Of a stretch of 64,000 nucleotides of DNA, positions 12,701 through 20,100 are shown one piece after another. Each line of letters begins with the position of its first letter. Position 1 is the first letter of the stretch. Origin of the DNA: Aptenodytes patagonicus. Taxonomy: Eukaryota > Chordata > Aves > Sphenisciformes > Spheniscidae. The stretch is taken from contig NC_134950.1 in assembly GCF_965638725.1 (NCBI RefSeq), positions 12,958,101-13,022,100 of the forward strand, read 5' to 3'. The notes below the pieces were generated by a model. It was not told the DNA's origin, ran no database searches, and saw only the letters and a program-made list of their open reading frames with translations. The position numbers and the translations under genes were made by a program.

Positions 12701-13211
12701 TTTAATTAAACTCTCGTGCAAATTCGCTTATGGTATTTTGTTCAATATACAATTAAGACAAAAAAGCTAAATTGGGAGAGCTGTCCAGGCCCTTGCCCAG
12801 CCAAATTGTGAGCATCTCTGAGCACGGAGGTTTCACAGACCCCTTGGGGACCTGCTCCACCTTCAGCGGGAACGTTTTTCTCCGTTATCTAACCGGGCAT
12901 CCGCGGGCTGGCCCTCCAGCCTGCAGAAGCTCAGGTGGGCTCCGGCTGGCCTGCCTCCTCCGCCCCCTCCCCTCGGCCCGCCCACTCTCTCGGCCTCTCC
13001 CCCGCGGCGCAGCGCTGGGGGCGGCCACGGCTGCCGCCGGCCCGGCACCGAGCCCCGGCTGCGAGCTGAGGCGGCAGCGCTGCGCGGGGCCGACCCTGCC
13101 CCGCCGCCGCCCCCCGCCCCGCGGCGGCCGTTACCCGCGCCGCGCCGCCGGGACGGGCTTGCGGTGCCAGATGGGGCCCTGCTGGCGGCCGCCCAGGTCG
13201 CAGGTCTCCAT
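594..13211 (-). CDS. TBC1D31: TBC1 domain family member 31 (WDR67), 5' part, eleven coding exons
   Basis: The protein has an N-terminal WD40 region followed by a TBC (Rab-GAP-like) domain. The mammalian orthologue is a centriolar satellite/centrosome protein implicated in ciliogenesis. Coding exons on the minus strand are 13135-13211, 11135-11281, 10458-10573, 8412-8590, 4563-4714, 3976-4135, 3539-3739, 2161-2337, 1247-1326, 998-1144 and 594-727. They sum to 1570 nt (523 codons plus 1 nt), and every junction keeps frame and has GT-AG borders. The joined product follows the human protein as I remember it almost residue for residue. WD hallmarks include AQLWDLDTF in exon 4 and LWCLES in exon 6. 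The TBC part starts around exon 9 (KGFGEYPAKYR) and continues through LAFPFVKLFQNNQLICFE in exon 11. The start ATG (13209-13211) has A at -3 and G at +4. The gene is truncated by the window edge, so most of the TBC domain and the C-terminal coiled coil are missing. It is divergent with DERL1. Confidence 0.95.
998..1144 (-). CDS. TBC1D31: TBC1D31 coding exon 10
   Basis: Encodes about residues 430-479: MFVWRSLLQLPENHLAF, then LIDKGTHSAF and YPIKSRKLLRVLQ. Acceptor AATTGCAG, donor GTAAAA. The phase is complementary on both sides: a split Arg codon at each junction. Confidence 0.93.
1247..1326 (-). CDS. TBC1D31: TBC1D31 coding exon 9
   Basis: Encodes residues 404-430: NKLPGGLNKKRLRVLL then KGFGEYPAKYR, the entry to the TBC domain. 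Acceptor TTTTGTAG, donor GTATGT. Confidence 0.92.
1670..1735. repeat. AT/GT-rich microsatellite
   Basis: An interrupted run of GATATA, TG and TA units lies in TBC1D31 intron 8. It is simple sequence with no coding content. Confidence 0.7.
2161..2337 (-). CDS. TBC1D31: TBC1D31 coding exon 8
   Basis: Encodes residues 345-403: PPPPMFKVVEDW followed by a Lys/Ser-rich linker between the WD40 and TBC regions. It is less conserved than its neighbours, as expected for a linker. Acceptor ATATTAG, donor GTAGGA, 59 codons in phase 0. Confidence 0.88.
3539..3739 (-). CDS. TBC1D31: TBC1D31 coding exon 7
   Basis: Encodes residues 278-344: VLGVLSQDNIMRFI, then GRYIASVMENGSLNLYSIQA, ending TQEGNK. It is exactly 67 codons in phase 0. 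Acceptor CTTATAG, donor GTAGAG. This is the last WD40-type blade. Confidence 0.95.
3976..4135 (-). CDS. TBC1D31: TBC1D31 coding exon 6
   Basis: Encodes about residues 224-277: DGRIFVAGGKSNHLHLWCLE, then QMPAKVRAVRHLEFLPDSFD. Acceptor GATCCAG. The donor is the weaker GTCAGT. Phase 2 in, phase 0 out. Confidence 0.93.
4563..4714 (-). CDS. TBC1D31: TBC1D31 coding exon 5
   Basis: Encodes about residues 174-224: VFFLPLSNTILSCFKDNSVF through LLYKVFAVTR. Acceptor TTCTTCCAG, donor GTAAAT. The preceding intron (4715-8411) holds a solo LTR (5922-6515) and an old CR1 remnant (about 8035-8240). Confidence 0.94.
5516..5540. repeat. Short perfect inverted repeat
   Basis: The 11-nt arms ATGATGTAAAT (5516-5526) and ATTTACATCAT (5530-5540) flank the 3-nt loop GAA. 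A third direct copy of the arm follows at about 5546-5556. It lies in TBC1D31 intron 4, and no function is evident. Confidence 0.6.
5922..6515 (+). mobile_element. Solo LTR of an endogenous retrovirus
   Basis: The element is 594 bp, begins TGTGCTGG and ends CCACGACA, and is flanked by a perfect 5-bp target duplication GTCAT (5917-5921 and 6516-6520). It has a CRE octamer TGACGTCA at 6181-6188, a TATAAA at 6198-6203 and an ATTAAA poly(A)-type signal at 6384-6389. That order matches the U3-R-U5 layout. No gag, pol or env sequence adjoins it, so it is a solo LTR left by recombination. A 5-bp duplication is most typical of ERVL-like elements, but the class is uncertain. It is antisense to TBC1D31, within intron 4. 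A closely similar copy lies at 46472-47066. Confidence 0.9.
8035..8240 (-). mobile_element. Degraded CR1 LINE 3' fragment
   Basis: The stretch reads as a diverged minus-oriented CR1 3' end: GGTTGGAGTCAATCTCTGGA, then a region recalling the usual CR1 tail and the GTTGAATATCTC-like segment. It is older and more mutated than the long CR1 copies elsewhere in the window. Borders are approximate. Confidence 0.6.
8412..8590 (-). CDS. TBC1D31: TBC1D31 coding exon 4
   Basis: Encodes about residues 114-173: KELVSWMRGHDSSV, then YAITTSTDTAQLWDLDTF, a canonical WD-repeat ending, and RQSVGIQK. Acceptor TCCTGCAG, donor GTGAGT. Confidence 0.94.
10458..10573 (-). CDS. TBC1D31: TBC1D31 coding exon 3
   Basis: Encodes about residues 75-114, with FNLVQRT, ACTALAFNLRRK and EFLVALADYSVKCFDT. 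Acceptor TTAAATAG, donor GTAAGG. The 116 nt fit the flanking phases exactly. Confidence 0.92.
11135..11281 (-). CDS. TBC1D31: TBC1D31 coding exon 2
   Basis: Encodes about residues 26-75, with RFLNVAFD and GDHQGNIYVFDLNGN, the first WD40 blade. Acceptor TTCACAG, donor GTAAGA. It enters after 2 nt of a codon and leaves after 2 nt. Confidence 0.92.
13135..13211 (-). CDS. TBC1D31: TBC1D31 coding exon 1
   Basis: Encodes residues 1-25 plus 2 nt, beginning METCDLGG and containing the conserved IWHRKP. The donor is GTAACG. The frame stays open upstream to an ATG at 13577. The start at 13211 was chosen because the human protein begins at the same place relative to IWHRKP. Confidence 0.9.
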
Positions 13212-13356
13212 CCTCGGCCCGGCGCCGCCGCTCCCGCGCTCGCCGCCTCCCCTCAGGGCTCCTCCAACGGCCGCCGCGGCGGGGGGACGCCGCACGCATG
13301 GTACGGCCCGCTCCCGCTTCACCAACGGCGGGCAGTAGGAAGGAGGCGGGCGCTCG

Positions 13357-13371
13357 CCCCCCCCCCCCCCC
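13357..13371. repeat. Poly(C) run
   Basis: There are 15 consecutive C within the divergent promoter, upstream of the TBC1D31 start. Its length is prone to assembly error. Confidence 0.8.
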
Positions 13372-13422
13372 GATGTCGGCCTGCTGGGGAATGGGACGGC
13401 TCCGCCCGGCGGCCCCGGGGCC

Positions 13423-13439
13423 TGCCGGGAGTTGTAGTT
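13423..13439. promoter_or_regulatory. ZNF143/THAP11-type motif
   Basis: TGCCGGGAGTTGTAGT is the reverse complement of ACTACAACTCCCGGCA, close to the known Staf/ZNF143 core ACTACAATTCCCAGCATGC. It lies about 210 bp upstream of the TBC1D31 start codon. Confidence 0.65.
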
Positions 13440-13520
13440 TCCCTGGCGGGCGCCACGCGGGGGGCAGGGCGAGAACAGGGGAGCGGAGCGCGGCCAGCGC
13501 CGGATAATACCTAAAGTGGA

Positions 13521-13530
13521 GCCACGTCTG
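13521..13530. promoter_or_regulatory. ACGT-core motif GCCACGTCTG, copy 1
   Basis: The 10-mer contains CCACGTC, which resembles the UPR element bound by XBP1/ATF6 (reverse complement of TGACGTGG). An identical copy lies exactly 330 bp away at 13851. The regulatory role is inferred only. Confidence 0.4.
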
Positions 13531-13850
13531 ATAAAAGAATATATGTTTATAATATCATGTCGCGTCCTATCAGGCAAATATCTTTACAACATAAGGCAAT
13601 GGGTCATTTAATACGTTTTTTCAGGCTTACTGCCCGTTCACTCTTGTTACAGGCGCCCTCGCGCTACTAAATACAGCTTCGGGGAAAGGGGCCGACTGCG
13701 GGCCCAGCCCGCGGGGACGGCGGCACCGTCACCCGGCAACGGCGGGTCGCTCCCCCCCTCCCCCCGAGGCGGGACTTCCGGCACTGCCGTTGCCCCGGCA
13801 GCCAAAGGGGCGTGGCCGGAAGTCGCGGCGGCTCGGCCGAATTCGGCGGC

Positions 13851-13860
13851 GCCACGTCTG
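13851..13860. promoter_or_regulatory. ACGT-core motif GCCACGTCTG, copy 2
   Basis: Identical to the 10-mer at 13521-13530, and about 145 bp upstream of the DERL1 ATG, a typical promoter-proximal position. DERL1 acts in ER stress and ERAD, so a UPR-type site would make sense. I saw no complete ERSE (CCAAT-N9-CCACG). Confidence 0.45.
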
Positions 13861-14004
13861 GCTCGGGGCTCCCCTCCCTGCCTGAGGCGGCGACGGCGGC
13901 GGCGGGAGCAGCGGGCGGAGCGCGGCCGGACCCTCGCCTCTCCTCTCCCTCAGCAGCCGGTTCGTAGCGAGGCCTCGGCGGTGGCCGGGCGCGGCGGCGG
14001 CGAC

Positions 14005-14157
14005 ATGTCGGACCTGGGGGACTGGTTCCGGAGCATCCCGCTGATCACCCGCTACTGGTTCGCCGGCTCCATCGCGGTGCCGCTCATCGGCAAGCTGGGC
14101 CTCGTCAGCCCCGTCTACCTCTTCCTCTGGCCCGACGCCTTCATCAACCGCTTCCAG
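14005..14157 (+). CDS. DERL1: DERL1 coding exon 1
   Basis: Encodes residues 1-51, [10 protein letters not shown] to DAFINRFQ, covering the cytosolic N-terminus and first membrane span. Donor GTACCG. An in-frame upstream extension has no ATG, so 14005 is the start. Confidence 0.96.
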
Positions 14158-17100
14158 GTACCGGCCGCACTACCGGTCCCGGCGTGCCGTGCGGCGCCCG
14201 CGCCATGAGAGAGCCCAGTCCGGGGCGCGCTGGGCATTCTGGGAGTTGTAGTGAGCGGCTGGCCGGGCTCCGGACTGGGGGCTGCGGGCGGGGGCTGGGG
14301 GCTGGGGGCTGCGGGCGGGGGCTGGGCCCCTCCCCCGGCCTCCGCGGCCGCGCTGGGAGGAAATCGCGCAGCGAGGCAGCCCTTAGGAGCGGCCCAGATC
14401 ACCTCTAGCGGGAAGCCGGGCCTGCCGTCCTATGTAAGGCCTGCGAGCTGGGCCCCGGGTTTAGCTAGTGCTCTGCCCCCGCAGGCCCCGGGCTCCCCAC
14501 CAAGGTGACACAGGCTGCGGTGCCTGGCCCTGCCAGGGCCCCTGGGTGAGCCGGGAAGGGCTGTGGCCCTTGACAGGCCCTGTAGTTCGTCTTGCATCTC
14601 ATTCTGGTGCCTTTTTTTCCCAAGGGGGGTTGTTCTGGCTGGCACCGGTTGTTGTGCCAAGGCACTCTATACTCAAAAAAACGGTGGCTGTGACTTCAGG
14701 TGACTTGCCCAGCCTCTGTTGTGCGATTGTGTGGGTGTGACCTTGGGAACAGGAGTTATAGGCAGGTGCACAACTGTCCTAAACCGCAGGTGGCTCTGGA
14801 GATAGTAAGGCAGAGAAAGAGAAGTGCGTCCTTTGCACCTTCTTAACGTTTCTTGCTTGGAATTTGAAAAAGCTTGTGTTTGGGATTGTCAACTTCTGTG
14901 CCTAGGTATGGTTGACATAAACTAACAACTGAAGTCTTGAGGTTTCAGATATACAGTGTTTCTGGATGCGTTAGCAATATCAAAAGTGGTCACAAACTGG
15001 ACATAGTCTTTTTCCTTGCATTGGGAGGAAACCAATGCAAGGAAACACTGAACCAAACACGGTTGCAGGTGTGTAGGGGGAGAGCACCCATTGGATGAAC
15101 TGAAGATGAAAGTGAAGGAAGAGGGAAGATCCCAGCCTTTAAATTTCTATTATATGTGCTCATTATATCTTCAGTGAAAAAGACTGAGTGCAAAAAATGA
15201 CAAAAAGATAGCTCTATCTGTAGTCTGTTTCATGTATTGTCCCCAAAATTTAGTAGCTTAAATGACTGTTTTTTCCTCGGGTTCTGTTATTCCTTCTGGC
15301 ACTGTGATGTTCAGGATCCCAATACTCTGTGCGGAAGTGTTGCCAGTTAAAGAGCTCATTCATAAATGGCCAGACATTTTCTGTCCTTGCTACATGCTGC
15401 CATGCAGTTGGCTGTGCCCGATATTGATAGCTGGGAGACTCTCTGAAGCAGGCGCAAAATGCCCAGAGCAGCGCGTGCTGTCTGGAGCAGTACGCTAAAG
15501 GCCATTGTCTGAATTCCTTGGCCTCTGTTCAACAGGTAAGAATGGATCCTGTATAGGCGCTTTTAAAACAGGGCGGCATCCTTGCAAGCATATCCCTTCT
15601 GCACTGCAATAAAGACTCAGTACTGCCAAGATGTGATGAAAGTGATCTGGGAAGTTGTTTGTGTGATTTCTGTTGCAATCTTTGTAGCTTTGCTTATCAT
15701 TTAAAAAAAAACCAAACAACAAACAACTGGAAAAGCTGCTGAAGCAGCAGTAATTGATACTTGGGCTATTTTTAATCTCCTCCTTGATCTTCCAAGTAAT
15801 TGGTAACAAATAAAAACAAAAAACCAATGCATATGAGTTCATTCTACAGTATATAAATACATCTTTATCTTTTGATCTGGACAGATCTGGCGGCCAATAA
15901 CTGCGACTTTCTTCTTCCCAGTGGGACCTGGAACAGGATTTCTCTACTTGGTGAATTTGTATTTCTTGTATCAATATTCATCACGATTAGAAACAGGTAT
16001 GTTATCCAGTAAAGTGTATGCACATGGTGAACTCTGCCCGGAGTTTATGATAGAGACTAAGCATTGTCAGATAGAGCTTCTTTTGGGAGTGGTTGTGGCG
16101 ATGGGGTTGTGACTGATTCAGACAGAATTGTGAGAAAGATGGCTCATCTCTGTGCCCACTTATGTTGGTCAATGGGAAACTGCTCTGAAAACTGATTTTC
16201 TGTGACTGGCTCCTTCCCTTCGGCAGGGAGCCTGTTCCTTTAGGATCTGAACTTGATACTTCTTTCAGTAGGAAGGCCTGGTGCTTTTAGTTGTTGGATT
16301 TCAGGAAGTGAGGGAGAGAGGCTAAAAGATGATGTTACCTCTGTTTTCTTGTGTCTGATGTCCTTTTACATGGAAGGATGATAGAACATGTGTAATAATG
16401 TGTATATCCATGTTGAGAAAATAACAACGTCAGTTTTTCCTTTTTTTAAAAGGCAATGATGCTTATCTGTGTTATTCTATTGGTTATGTTGAATTGAGAG
16501 ATACCTTGGACAAATGAAGTGTACCCCTCTGTCAAATAGAAATGTGAAAAAGTTAAGGAACTAGTTGGATTTTCAGTTGGGGGAAAAATTAAGAGTGGAA
16601 GAAAGGAGATCAAATAATGGATCACTTCTCTCAGAGATTGTTGTTAGGTATCTTCAAAACTGGTTTCATTTTGCATTGCACAGTTCATTAAAACTAAACA
16701 AAAATTGTTTCAGTTGAAGTAAATAATTAAACTATTTGCAAAGCTGAGCTCCTCCTGAAAGCCTTAATGAACAAGAATTTCTGTGTAGTTCTAATGGAGT
16801 CTTAGAACTGATGGTGTAAGTGGAAATGCATTGCAAGGAGATGTTTGGGAAGTCCCGTGATAGAGATCCCTGGTAAACCTGTCATCCAGAGGGTATTGTG
16901 GAATCCCATTTAAGTCATAAGAAGAGTAGCAGGGAAAGGGAGGATTTGTGCCAGATAGTATTTGGTTGTCTTCTTAGTGAAAGTAAGTAGCAGTTTAATA
17001 GCTAGAAACGGTTCCGCCTTCTCTTTGGGCCTTCCTGCAGTAGATTATGAACTCGAGTACTGGCAGTTACAACATTCTGCTGTGCAAAGCTATGTGTAGT

Positions 17101-20100
17101 AAGAGTTCCTGATTAATATATACAAATTATAAGACATCACTGCTTGTACATATACTTACAAGATGCTCTAGTTGTCTATGCTGTGGCAGAAGTCTCATGG
17201 AAGGAAGTCGATTCTTTCAGCAGTAAATTTACATTCCTGCTGTACAACACATCTGGATTTTGAAACTGGGAAGTCAGCTGTGGTGTTGTTTGAATCAATG
17301 CATTTTATATTACAGTCATTTTTCTGGATATAAATTAAGTTCTTGGTTAGGTCAGTCCTTCCTCTCTATGGAAAAAGGCTTGAATCCTTCTGAAAGTGGG
17401 AGGTGTGTATAAGTTGCTGATAATATGTTTACAGGTGGAAATCAGTGTAGGTCTATGCCTCCTTTTGTCTGTGAAACTGAGGAAGTGAAACGTCTATTTT
17501 CAGGGTTGTACACGGTTTTTGAGCATACGCTGGTGTTGCATGCTAGCTTCAAATTTAGCTGTCAAAAATATCCATATGGTTTTGTACTGTGCTTGTGCTT
17601 TCCTAACAAGCTGACCTCTAGCTTCCTGAGGAAAAGGAGATTGATGTGTTTTTGTTTTGTTTCTGTTGGAGAAGAACATAACAAATATCAACAGAGAAAG
17701 CAGAATATGCAGAGTTCACTCCCCAGCAGTACGAATGATGAGATTATGAGTCTGCAGCTCTTCCCCAATGACTGGATTATACCTGGGGCCCTACTGAAGG
17801 ACCCAGTGGGCTAGAGCTCACCTTGCCCCTGTGCTGAGCTTTTTGGCAGCCTGTAGCTCAGTTTTCTTAGATATTCATTGGAAAGCCAACTTAAATAGTT
17901 TGTCTAATATTCTTGTTAGTAATCTCCTAGATAACGAGAAGTAAAAAACTTTAAGGGAATAATATTTGCTTTGATTTCTTCCTATTCTGGAGGAATTCCT
18001 GTGCTGGAGTTTCTACAGGGTTAGTCAGCTTCCTCTCTTTATTTGTTTCTATTTGTTGTATGGCAACAGTAAGGAGAAAACTCCAGTTTATGTAGTTCTC
18101 CAACTTTAAAACTTTCCAAAAGATTTTTTCAAAGGCTTTTTTTTTGTTTATTTTTTCCTGTCATGTAACTTGCATGGCTGAACTTAAACTTAAAATGACT
18201 AAAATATCAATTTTGTTTTACATAGGCTTGAGTTTCTGTAGTTATTCTAAAAATAGGTTTTCTTTCTTTAAATTTTTGGGGACATGTAAAATAGTTGTAG
18301 GAAGCCAAATAGTGCTAAAATTAAGCAGTGGCCTCCTTTCTAGGCATTTTGTTGTTTAATTATTAGCATGTAATTCAGCCTGTTTGTGGTGTGCTGTGTT
18401 TGTCACTGTGTGGTTTGGGTCTGTTTCAGCAGTATTCTCGGCTTTCCTTGCCTGCATGGAGCTATATGAAAGTTGATAGGAGTCTTGCTCAAATGCCGAG
18501 GTCCGCGCCAGCCTTTTACCACAGTTTGCAAACTGTGTACCCTCCTTGTCACATATGTTGTTTTTTCTGGAGTGTAAAAACTATCGTATCTCTTGAGTCT
18601 GACTAGGTGATGCAAAGAGGATGCAATTTGCCTATGTAAGGACTGGTTTTCACATGACTCGATCATTAAACTTGGTGTCTCTGCTTTTGCTGTGCAAGTG
18701 TATTTCCTTATTGTGTGCTTCTGACTGGCAGCTTCTTGTGAAGGATGGGGTCCAACTCCATTTTGAAGTCTTGTGAAGTTAAAAATCATTTATCTCCAGA
18801 GTTTAAGTGTGTTCTTTGAGTAGGACTGCTGTGTGTGCCCTTAATGCAATAGGCTGAATGTCTTCTTTTTTGGTCCTGTAGGTTGTTCTTTTATAAGGCC
18901 TTTTAAAATTAAAAAAAAAAAAAAAATCATAAACCACAGACTGCATGTAGGGCAACTGTTATTAAGTGAGCTTTTCTTAGACTCCTAAAAGTAAAAAAAA
19001 GTCCTAATTTCTTATCAAGATTTCAGTACCTTTCCTAACAATTCTTTTTATTTACAGGAGCTTTTGATGGAAGGCCAGCAGATTACATGTTCATGCTTCT
19101 GTTTAATTGGATCTGCATTGTTGTATCCTTCTGCTCATCATCAAACTTTTAGAATATTTTGGTTCTTCTATTTCTGCCTAAAATATGTTCAAAGACTAAG
19201 TTTTAGCAATGAACTGGTCAGGAATCTCATGAAGCTCAGCAAAGGCAAGTGCAGAGTCCTGCCCCTGGGGAGGAACAGCCTCAGGCACCAGCACAGGCTG
19301 GGGCTGACAGTCTGCAAAGCATCTTGGCAGAAAAGATGACCCCCTGCCTTGGTCAACACCAAGTTGACCATGATCCAGCAGTGTGCCTTTGTGGCAAAGG
19401 TGGCCACCAGCCGCCTGGGCTGCATTAGGCAGAGCACTGCCAGCAGGTTGAAGGAGGTGATTACTCCTTTCTGCTCCGCCCATGTGAGACATACGGGGGG
19501 CTGCATCCAGCTCCAGGTTCCCAAGTACGAGAGGGACACGGACATACTGGAGTTAGTCCAGTGAAGGGTCATGGCGATGATTAAAGGGTTGGAGCATCTG
19601 TCACATGAGGAGAGGCTGAGAGCTGGAAATGGGACGAGAGAGAACAGGCACAAAATGAACCACAGAAAATTCCATTTAAATGTAAGAAAGACCCTTTTTA
19701 TTCTAAGGACAAACACTGGCACGGGTTGCCAAGAGAGGTTGTGGAACCTCCATCCTTGGAGATGCTCCCATTCTGTCTGTACTGTTGCTACCTCCTTGTA
19801 GCAATTTGCAGTGGCACAGCATGTGGAAAAAAGGGAGTGGTGACATCAGTGTGAACCACATACAGGCAGGAAAGCTAGTATGTAGAAATGCTGTCGCCTT
19901 TATCAATAGATTAACTATCTCTAGTCACATTCCACTGTATGGAGGGATTTGCTATGTCCTGCTAGTCCTGTTGAGCCACAGCAGTAACTAGGAGAACAAC
20001 GAGGGTTTAGTTATGTTGTTAAGAAAACCATCAGCCTCATTGTGGTTGCAGGTTGTTGGCTGTAAGCTATTTGATGAATCTGATTGTGGCTTGACTTTCA

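Larger units (their letters stand above)
12900..14420. promoter_or_regulatory. CpG island and divergent TBC1D31/DERL1 promoter
   Basis: CpG and GC content rise sharply here compared with the AT-rich flanks. The island covers TBC1D31 coding exon 1 (minus, ATG at 13211) and DERL1 exon 1 (plus, ATG at 14005). The 793 bp between the start codons must hold both promoters. ETS-like cores appear near 13774 (ACTTCCGG) and 13816 (CCGGAAGT). No TATA box is obvious, which fits a housekeeping CpG promoter. Transcription start sites cannot be fixed from sequence alone. Confidence 0.85.

Noticed and set aside
12772-13338. A 188-codon plus-strand frame across the CpG island
   Set aside because: Pro/Arg/Ala-rich composition is what GC-rich sequence gives in any frame. 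It is antisense to TBC1D31 exon 1, whose coding content is clear.
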